A stretch of DNA of 64,000 bases from DASSFZ01 sp035292585 (GTDB taxonomy: Bacteria; Chloroflexota; Anaerolineae; Fen-1058): assembly GCA_035292585.1 (NCBI GenBank), contig DATDPU010000163.1, positions 62,001 through 126,000 of the forward strand. Reading direction: 5' to 3'. The notes beneath the pieces are model-generated. The model saw nothing but the letters and a program-made list of their open reading frames with translations. It had not been told where the DNA came from and did not search any database. The translations under genes were made by a program, and so were the position numbers. Positions 58,669-64,000 of this stretch are shown here, in pieces (the stretch's first letter is position 1; the number at the start of each line of letters is the position of its first letter).

Positions 58669-59001
58669 ATGGAGCCGCGCGTCAATTTATGGATCGAACA
58701 AGACGGCGAAGTGGTGCTCAGCGAGTGGCGCGTGAGCCTGCTCGAAGCGATCGCGCAGACGGGTTCGATCTCGGCGGCAGCGGCGCAGTTGAACGTGCCC
58801 TATCATCGCGCCTGGGACAAAATCCACGAGATGGAGGCCGGTCTCGGCGTGAAATTGGTCGAGACGCAAACGGGCGGCAGCGGCGGCGGCGGCGCGCAGC
58901 TCACGCCCGATGGTGCGCGCTACATCGAGCAGTTCCGACGTTTCCAGTCCGGCTTCAAAGAGCAGGTCGAGCGCCGGTTCCAGGAAACTTTCCAGAAGTA
59001 G
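58669..59001 (+). CDS. ModE N-terminal domain regulator (TunR-like, no oxyanion domain)
   Basis: The 110-residue protein is a LysR/ModE-type winged helix only: LLEAIAQTGSISAAAAQLNVPYHRAWDKIHEMEAGLG, then LVETQTGGSGGGGAQLTPDGARYIEQF. It lacks the MOP tungstate/molybdate-binding domain of ModE, as in the TunR-type regulators reported from sulfate reducers. The next operon is the tungstate transporter. Two GTTATGC-N7-GCATAAC boxes between them are the likely binding sites (59021-59107). Confidence 0.82.
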   Translation: MEPRVNLWIEQDGEVVLSEWRVSLLEAIAQTGSISAAAAQLNVPYHRAWDKIHEMEAGLGVKLVETQTGGSGGGGAQLTPDGARYIEQFRRFQSGFKEQVERRFQETFQK

Positions 59002-59020
59002 CCGCTTTTTATTTCCCTGC

Positions 59021-59041
59021 GTTATGCCCTAGAAACATAGC
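59021..59041. promoter_or_regulatory. Operator-like palindrome, degenerate copy
   Basis: GTTATGC-cctagaa-ACATAGC has the same 7-7-7 spacing as the perfect copy at 59087; the right half differs at two bases. Confidence 0.5.
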
Positions 59042-59086
59042 GCCGATTCTGTTGACGAATGTCACTGTTGTGTTTTATCGGCTCAG

Positions 59087-59107
59087 GTTATGCTAACCCG
59101 GCATAAC
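59087..59107. promoter_or_regulatory. Operator-like palindrome GTTATGC-N7-GCATAAC upstream of tupA
   Basis: A perfect 7-bp inverted repeat with a 7-base spacer lies between the ModE-N regulator and tupA. It is the natural candidate binding site for that regulator. The pattern is similar in style to ModE/TunR boxes, but I have not checked it against their published consensus. Confidence 0.6.
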
Positions 59108-59186
59108 GCCAGACGTAGTGGATCACGAAACTCGCAGCGTAGCCCCTGGTGGGCGTCAAACGGGCGCAAGGCCCTACGCTAGGCTT

Positions 59187-59296
59187 TATCGGAAATAGTC
59201 GCATAGCCCCCTGCTTGCGCCCCCTTGTGGGGTTGTGGGCGTCGAAATCGCGCGAGAACGCGCACGAGGCGCTATGCTACGCTGTTATTTCCGATA
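59187..59296. mobile_element. MITE-like family GTAGCCTAG, copy D
   Basis: TATCGGAAATA (59187-59197) and TATTTCCGATA (59286-59296) are perfect 11-bp terminal inverted repeats. The core CATAGCCCCCTGCTTGCGCC is the reverse of the family core. It lies between the operator pair and the tupA ribosome site. A second partial core is at 59139-59184. Confidence 0.8.
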
Positions 59297-59329
59297 GAGT
59301 CTACTACATCAACACAAGAGGAGCTTTCG

Positions 59330-60214
59330 ATGAAACAGCTAGCCGTCCCGCTTCGATCCCTTGTTTTGCTCGCCATCGTATTAGCGGCATGTACTGCGCC
59401 AGCCGCACCACCGGCCCAACCGACAACCGCTTCGGAGTCACAAGTGCTCCGGCTGGCCACCACGACCAGCACCGCCGATTCGGGCTTGCTCGACGCCCTG
59501 CTGCCGGATTTTGAAGCGCAGTGCAGCTGCCGCGTCGATGTCGTCGCCGTCGGCACCGGCCAGGCGCTCGAAATCGGCAGCAAAGGCGACGCCGATGTGG
59601 TGCTCGTCCACAGCCGCAAAGCGGAAGACCAGTTCGTCGCCGACGGACACGCAAAAGAGCGGTTCGACGTCATGTACAACGACTTCATCCTGGTCGGCCC
59701 GATCGATGACCCGGCGCAGATCAACGGTCTGGCGACGGCCCAAGAGGCCTTCAACGCCGTCATGGATGCGGAGGCGTTGTTCGCCAGCCGAGGCGACAAA
59801 TCGGGCACGCACAATAAAGAGCTGAGTATCTGGGCCGCGCTGACTATCACGCCGACGGCCGAGATGCAGTGGTACAACGCGCTGGGTCAAGGGATGGGCG
59901 AGACGCTGACCTTTGCCAACGAGCAAGGCGCGTATACGCTCGCCGATCGCGGCACGTATCTGGCGATGAAAGATCAGCTGCCTAACCTGAGCGTGCTCGT
60001 CGGCGGCGCTACGCTCGCCGAGAACAAAGATAAGACCCTGCTCAACCCGTATGGCGTGCTGGCCGTCAACCCCGATACGCACCCCGGCGTCAACTTCGCG
60101 CTGGCGACGCAGTTCGTCGAGTGGCTGGTCTCGCCGGAGACGCAGCAGGCGATTGGCGCCTATGGAGCCAATAAGTTTGGGCAGCCGTTGTTCTATCCTT
60201 CGGCAGGTGAATAG
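59330..60214 (+). CDS. tupA: Tungstate ABC transporter, substrate-binding lipoprotein TupA
   Basis: The 294-residue protein has a lipobox (IVLAAC, cysteine 21), the tungstate signature LATTTSTADSGLLDALLPDF, and ASRGDKSGTHNKELSIWAAL, which is characteristic of TupA. AAGAGGAG precedes the ATG. The TAG stop is directly followed, in the same frame, by the tupB coding sequence. It delivers tungstate, or less likely molybdate, to TupBC. Confidence 0.93.
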   Translation: MKQLAVPLRSLVLLAIVLAACTAPAAPPAQPTTASESQVLRLATTTSTADSGLLDALLPDFEAQCSCRVDVVAVGTGQALEIGSKGDADVVLVHSRKAEDQFVADGHAKERFDVMYNDFILVGPIDDPAQINGLATAQEAFNAVMDAEALFASRGDKSGTHNKELSIWAALTITPTAEMQWYNALGQGMGETLTFANEQGAYTLADRGTYLAMKDQLPNLSVLVGGATLAENKDKTLLNPYGVLAVNPDTHPGVNFALATQFVEWLVSPETQQAIGAYGANKFGQPLFYPSAGE

Positions 60215-60217
60215 AAT

Positions 60218-60886
60218 ATCGAAGACCTACTACGCGCCCTCGGCAATCCCGACTTAATCGAGATCGTCGCGCTCACTTTACGTGTCACCGGCCTGGCATT
60301 GTTGATCAGCACGCTCGTCGGCGTGCCGCTGGGCGCGCTGTTGGGGCTGGCGCAGTTCAGAGGTAAGCGCTTCATCACGGTGCTGTTGTACACCGGCATG
60401 GGCTTGCCGCCGGTCGTCGTCGGGCTGTTCGTCTACCTGCTGCTCTCACGCAGCGGGCCGTTTGGTTCGTTGAGCTGGTTGTTCACGCCGTCGGCGATGA
60501 TCGCCGCGCAAACGGTGATCGCCCTTCCGCTGGTCACCGGCTTGACGCTAAGCGCCGTGGCCTCGGTCGACCCCGCGCTGCGCCAACAAACGTTTGCGCT
60601 GGGCGCGACGCGCCGGCAGATCGCCTGGACCGTTCTGCGCGAGGCGCGGGTCGGGGTGACGGCGGCGATTGTCGCCGCATTCGGCGGCATCATCTCGGAG
60701 GTTGGCGCGGTGATGCTCGTCGGCGGCAACATCGCGGGGCAGACGCGCGTGCTGACGACCGCGATCGTGTTGTACACCCGCCAGGGCGATTTCGCCTTGG
60801 CGTTGGCGCTGGGCGTGATCCTGATCGGGCTGGCCTTCGCCGCCAACCTGCTGCTGTTGCAGCTGCAAGGCAGGGCGCGCAACTGA
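60218..60886 (+). CDS. tupB: Tungstate ABC transporter permease TupB, start codon not canonical
   Basis: From 60215 the frame reads NIEDLLRALGNPDLIEIVAL and then TLRVTGLALLISTLVGVPLG, exactly the expected TupB N-terminus, but no ATG, GTG or TTG occurs before TTG 60299. Beginning at TTG 60299 would delete the first part of membrane segment 1. The codon at 60218 is ATC; CAGGTGA lies about 10 bases before it. The rest is a complete 222-residue permease with AAFGGIISEVGAVMLVGGNI, the ABC-coupling region. Possible explanations are an ATC start, coupling through the tupA stop, or a base error. Confidence 0.85.
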   Translation: MEDLLRALGNPDLIEIVALTLRVTGLALLISTLVGVPLGALLGLAQFRGKRFITVLLYTGMGLPPVVVGLFVYLLLSRSGPFGSLSWLFTPSAMIAAQTVIALPLVTGLTLSAVASVDPALRQQTFALGATRRQIAWTVLREARVGVTAAIVAAFGGIISEVGAVMLVGGNIAGQTRVLTTAIVLYTRQGDFALALALGVILIGLAFAANLLLLQLQGRARN

Positions 60887-60890
60887 GGCG

Positions 60891-60923
60891 TGATACGTAC
60901 TACGTAATACGTAGTACGTATCA
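60891..60923. repeat. Perfect 33-bp palindrome between tupB and tupC
   Basis: TGATACGTACTACGTA and TACGTAGTACGTATCA are exact inverted copies with a single base between. It lies five bases after the tupB stop and 16 bases before the tupC start. Confidence 0.9.
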
Positions 60924-60938
60924 CGTATACAGACACCA

Positions 60939-61661
60939 TTGGATAACCTCCTCTATCAGCTCAACTCTCTACAACAGCGCTACGGCGCGCGCCTCGTGCT
61001 CGATCTCGATCGGCTGGACGTGCAGCGCGGCGAGACGCTGGCGATGATCGGGCCGAGTGGGTCGGGCAAGAGCACGCTGTTGCGGCTGCTCCAGTTTAGC
61101 GAACGCCCCAGCGCCGGCCAGCTCATCTTCGATGGGCAGCTGATCGAGAGCGAGCCGCCGCTGGCCCTCCGCCGCCGCGTGACCACCGTCTTTCAACGCC
61201 CGATGCTGCTCGATCGCTCCGTGCGCGCCAACGTTGCCTATGGGCTGCGGCTGCGCGGCCGGCGCAATGGTCGTGAGCAGGTCGATCGCCAGCTGGAGCA
61301 GCTCGGCCTGAGCGAGCTGGCGGCTCAACCGGCGCGCGCCCTGTCCGGCGGCGAAGTTCAGCGGGTGGCGCTCGCGCGCGCCCTGGCGGTCGAGCCGGAC
61401 GTGCTGCTGCTCGACGAGCCGACGGCCAATCTCGATCCCTACAACGTCGGCCTGATCGAGAACATCATCCGGGCGCAACACGAGCGCGGCGTCACGATCG
61501 TGTTGGTCACCCACCACATCTTCCAGGCGCGGCGCCTCGCCGCTCGCACGGCGCTGCTCTTGAACGGCCGCCTCATCGAAAGCGCGCCCACCTCCGAATT
61601 GCTCGATACCCCACGCGATCCGCGCACGCGCGCGTTTTTAAGCGGCGAAATGATCTACTGA
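60939..61661 (+). CDS. tupC: Tungstate ABC transporter ATP-binding protein TupC
   Basis: The 240-residue ATPase has Walker A GPSGSGKSTL, Q-loop TTVFQRPMLL, signature LSGGEVQRVALARAL, Walker B VLLLDEPTANLD and the switch THH. The start is TTG (60939); no ATG is suitable. It energises TupAB. Like tupB, it lacks a good ribosome site and the 33-bp palindrome lies directly before it. Confidence 0.93.
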   Translation: MDNLLYQLNSLQQRYGARLVLDLDRLDVQRGETLAMIGPSGSGKSTLLRLLQFSERPSAGQLIFDGQLIESEPPLALRRRVTTVFQRPMLLDRSVRANVAYGLRLRGRRNGREQVDRQLEQLGLSELAAQPARALSGGEVQRVALARALAVEPDVLLLDEPTANLDPYNVGLIENIIRAQHERGVTIVLVTHHIFQARRLAARTALLLNGRLIESAPTSELLDTPRDPRTRAFLSGEMIY

Positions 61662-61673
61662 CTTTCCAACAGT

Positions 61674-61769
61674 AGACCTCCGAGGTCTCCCCAAAAGTGA
61701 TGCGGGCGGTCGAAACGCCCGCGCACGCCGCGCTGAAGCCAGAGAGTCCCGTGCCGACCTCGGAGGTCT
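61674..61769. repeat. Two AGACCTC(C/G)GAGGTCT palindromes after tupC
   Basis: AGACCTCCGAGGTCT (61674-61688) and GACCTCGGAGGTCT (61756-61769) lie in the gap after tupC, which holds no gene. Confidence 0.75.
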
Positions 61770-61923
61770 GGTGGTCTGCAGGTTGGCAATGCAACTGTAA
61801 CGGAGCGCTACACTTCCGAAACACTCCCTAGCTTGATCCACACCCATGCACAATGGTATGATGAGACGCAATCCCGTACCACACAGTTCGCTTCCGATTA
61901 ATGTTGGCCTTCATCCGTGTGAC

Positions 61924-63240
61924 ATGCCGGATCAAACTCTGACTCAACCGATCAAGGGCGTCGCCTCTCCCGGACTGCACCGGCTGATCCTGTTTACCGA
62001 GTGGCTGGCGCGGCTGTCCTGGCCCGGCCAGGTTTCCGTCGTGCTTGGCTACACGGCCTTCGTCATGCTGGTCTGGGGAGTTAGCCTCGACTCCTTCGCC
62101 GCCGGTTTTACCGTGGCGCTGGTCAGCCTGTTCTTCACCCTGATCGACTGGATCGCGCTGGCTCAGCTGCCGCGCCGCCGGCGTTCGTATGGGCCAATCG
62201 CGCCCGGCGTCGTACTGTTCGGCGGGCTGCGCTGTATCCTGAGCACGGCGCTGGCGCTGTTTGCCGGGGATGCCGTGCTCGCCTCGACATTGCTGTTGGT
62301 CGGCCATCTGGCGCTCACCGGCTACGCGCTGGATAGCATGTGGGGCGAACCGTTCCGCGTCGGCGTGACCCGACTGGTCTACCGCTCACCCAAGCTGGAT
62401 GGCGCAGCGCCGATCCGGATCGCGCATCTCAGCGACTTCCACGTCGAACGGCTCACGCGCCGCGAGGAGAAGGTGCTGTCACTGCTCGACGAGCTGCGCC
62501 CGGATTTGATCGTTTACACCGGCGATCTGCTCTCGTTCTCGAACGTCGACGATCCGGTAGCTCAGGCGGAATGTCGCGAATTGATGTCGAAGCTGCGCGC
62601 GCCGTTAGGCGTGTTCGCCGTGCCCGGCACGCCGCTCATCGACACCGAGTCGGCGCTGGAGCACGTGCTGTCCGGGCTGGACAACGTCACCCTGCTCAAA
62701 GATTCTATCCTCTCGCTGTCGGGCTATCCCCCGCTCCGCTTGATCGGACTGAGCTGCACCCACAATCCGGCGCTCGATGGGCCGCGCCTGGAGCGCTTGG
62801 TCGAAGACCTGCCTTCCGATAACTATCGCCTGCTGCTGTATCACACACCCGACCTGATGCCCGAAGCCGCGCGCTGCGGCATCGACCTGGTGTTATGCGG
62901 CCATACGCATGGCGGGCAAGTGCGCCTGCCGCTGTTCGGCGCGCTGTTCACCAGCTCGATCTACTGGAAGCGCTACGAGATGGGCGAGTATCGCGAAGGC
63001 CACACCACCCTGTATGTCTCGCGTGGCATCGGCATGGAGGGCAAAGGCATGCCGCGCATGCGCTTTTTGTGCGAGCCCGAAATTGAACTGATCGAGCTGC
63101 GGGGCACGCGCGCCGCCGAAGATACGCTGCGTGAGCGCGCGCCTGGCCGCCCCACAACCAATGGGCCGCATAGCGAGACGGCCGTGAAGCAGCTGCTGAA
63201 CCGCCTGCACCCGATCCGAGCCTTCGAGGAACGCGGGTGA
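61924..63240 (+). CDS. Membrane-anchored metallophosphoesterase lacking the GNHD motif
   Basis: The protein of about 438 residues has three or four N-terminal membrane segments and then a calcineurin-like domain: LSDFHVER (DxH), YTGDLLSF (GD), LLYHTPDL and LCGHTHGGQVRLP (GHxHGGQ). Where GNHD/E should stand (FAVPGTPLIDTES) the asparagine and histidine are missing, so activity may be changed. The start is uncertain (61846, 61861 or 61924) because no ribosome site is clear. The substrate is unknown. Its stop overlaps the next GTG as GTGA. Confidence 0.8.
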   Translation: MPDQTLTQPIKGVASPGLHRLILFTEWLARLSWPGQVSVVLGYTAFVMLVWGVSLDSFAAGFTVALVSLFFTLIDWIALAQLPRRRRSYGPIAPGVVLFGGLRCILSTALALFAGDAVLASTLLLVGHLALTGYALDSMWGEPFRVGVTRLVYRSPKLDGAAPIRIAHLSDFHVERLTRREEKVLSLLDELRPDLIVYTGDLLSFSNVDDPVAQAECRELMSKLRAPLGVFAVPGTPLIDTESALEHVLSGLDNVTLLKDSILSLSGYPPLRLIGLSCTHNPALDGPRLERLVEDLPSDNYRLLLYHTPDLMPEAARCGIDLVLCGHTHGGQVRLPLFGALFTSSIYWKRYEMGEYREGHTTLYVSRGIGMEGKGMPRMRFLCEPEIELIELRGTRAAEDTLRERAPGRPTTNGPHSETAVKQLLNRLHPIRAFEERG

Positions 63241-63599
63241 CTGAGACGCGCCCGGACGAGAACCTGCTTGGCGAAGCCCGCGAACTGATCCTGGTCAGCG
63301 CCGACGCGACAGGCGCGCCTCAGGAAACCCCATTGCCGTTTGTGTACGACGACGGCGTCGTCTACCTGCTCGCGCACAGCGCTGCCGACTGGTATCAAAA
63401 CGTCCAACGCGATCAGGGCGTAGTGCTGCGCGTGGAACGGCGCGGCTTTAGAGGCCGCGCCCGGCCGCCTAACGCCAAACAGCGCCCCCAGGCGTCCGCC
63501 CAGATCACGGCCTTGTTCAAGCGCAAGTATGGCGCGGCTGTGCTCAAAGACTGGCCCTTACAGGCGCAGCGGCCCGTGACAATCGACATACAGTTTTGA
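63237..63599 (+). CDS. PNPOx-like split-barrel protein
   Basis: The 120-residue protein has the split-barrel pattern of pyridoxamine-phosphate oxidase and deazaflavin-dependent nitroreductase-like proteins: RELILVSADATGAPQETPLP, FVYDDGVVYLLAHSAADWYQNVQRDQGVVL. It is shorter than functional PNPOx and may bind FMN, F420 or haem. The GTG start overlaps the phosphoesterase stop, so they are coupled. Function unknown. Confidence 0.65.
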   Translation: MTETRPDENLLGEARELILVSADATGAPQETPLPFVYDDGVVYLLAHSAADWYQNVQRDQGVVLRVERRGFRGRARPPNAKQRPQASAQITALFKRKYGAAVLKDWPLQAQRPVTIDIQF

Positions 63600-63602
63600 T
63601 GT

Positions 63603-63637
63603 CAAACACGCCTCGGCTGGAGGCGTGTTTGGCTTTA
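63603..63637 (+). terminator. Terminator after the PNPOx-like gene
   Basis: CAAACACGCCTC and GAGGCGTGTTTG form a perfect 12-bp stem with a 5-base loop, followed by GCTTTA. Confidence 0.75.
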
Positions 63638-63687
63638 CACTGTTCGCAGTCATCGACTCGATCGCTGCCGCCCGCCGCGAGGTTCGT

Positions 63688-64000
63688 GTGACGCCTCAGC
63701 ACATCCTCATTGTCGAAGACGATCCGGCCATCGCCGCGTTCGTACAAACGGCGCTCGAACGCGAGGGGTTTGCGACAGATAGCGTCGCTAACGGCCGCGC
63801 CGCGCTCGACCGCGTCGCCGCCGCCCCGCCCGACCTCATCCTGCTCGACCTGATGCTGCCCGGCCTCGACGGCCTGCAAGTCTGCCAGGCCATCCGCCGC
63901 CGGCCGGGTTACATCCCTATCATCATGCTCACCGCCAAAGACGACGACGTCGATAAGATCGTCGGGTTGGAGCTCGGCGCGGACGACTATATCACCAAGC
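63688..64000 (+). CDS. Response regulator, receiver domain, truncated by the window end
   Basis: From GTG 63688 the frame reads ILIVEDDPAIAAFVQTALER, DLILLDLMLPGLDGLQVCQA, and LGADDYITK, the standard acidic pair, phosphoacceptor D (DLILLDLMLPG) and lysine of an OmpR-type receiver. The output domain lies beyond the window. GCGAGG upstream is a fair ribosome site. It probably precedes a histidine kinase gene. Confidence 0.88.
   Translation, partial: MTPQHILIVEDDPAIAAFVQTALEREGFATDSVANGRAALDRVAAAPPDLILLDLMLPGLDGLQVCQAIRRRPGYIPIIMLTAKDDDVDKIVGLELGADDYITK

Overview
The window looks like one contiguous piece of a high-GC bacterial chromosome, most likely from the Chloroflexota (Anaerolineae, Caldilineae or Ardenticatenia-like). 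This placement is an inference. It rests on the large multi-GAF kinases, a copper nitrite reductase fused to an N-terminal cupredoxin, the YtxH and NnrS-like genes, a CRP regulator with no cysteines, frequent GTG/TTG and apparently leaderless starts, and an unusually rich set of short dispersed palindromes. I found no rRNA, tRNA, CRISPR array, complete insertion sequence or prophage.

Layout. 1-7.5 kb (minus strand): a partial gene, then a signalling cluster of a cytosolic LacI-type-sensor/GAF/histidine kinase, a pseudo-receiver, and a response regulator with an embedded phosphotransferase-like domain. 7.8-15.5 kb (plus): an SLC13/ArsB-like transporter, an ImmA-like protein, an SCP2 protein, a tungsten aldehyde:ferredoxin oxidoreductase, an SDR reductase and the NAD(P)HX repair enzyme Nnr. 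15.6-19.7 kb (minus): YtxH and small membrane proteins, then MnmA, a Uma2 nuclease and a cysteine desulfurase, which fit a tRNA thiolation pathway. 20.1-28.1 kb (plus): two paralogous P-loop kinases flanking a SnoaL-like protein and a methyltransferase, then enolase, two GNATs, a Nudix hydrolase, a HEAT/AlkD-like protein and an SDR. 28.3-31.8 kb (minus): the conserved ATP-grasp, alpha-E and transglutaminase-like trio. 31.9-43.5 kb (minus): a membrane protein with a cupredoxin tail, an AspT/YidE transporter, several hydrolases, GlcD, PSP1 and GlcF. 43.9-48.3 kb (plus): a cyclase-AAA-TPR giant and two small proteins of unknown function.

48.4-55.4 kb (plus) is a nitrogen-oxide island: an octahaem HAO-like cytochrome c, its membrane partner, a CRP/FNR-type regulator, a DUF1858 protein, lipoprotein NirK, a cupin, an NnrS-like membrane protein and a truncated relative. 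55.5-64 kb (plus): TilS, an EamA exporter, a ModE-N/TunR-like regulator and a tungstate ABC transporter (TupABC), a metallophosphoesterase, a PNPOx-like protein and the start of a response regulator. The tungstate transporter and the tungsten enzyme at 10.9 kb probably serve the same metabolism.

The most unusual signal is the repeat landscape. At least seven palindromic families recur, and several copies lie exactly on stop codons or inside conserved coding genes. Two tandem operator-like palindromes lie upstream of tupA. tupB follows an in-frame stop and has no canonical start codon at the expected position. The HAO-like/NirK island and the phosphotransferase-like response regulator are the best candidates for new biology.
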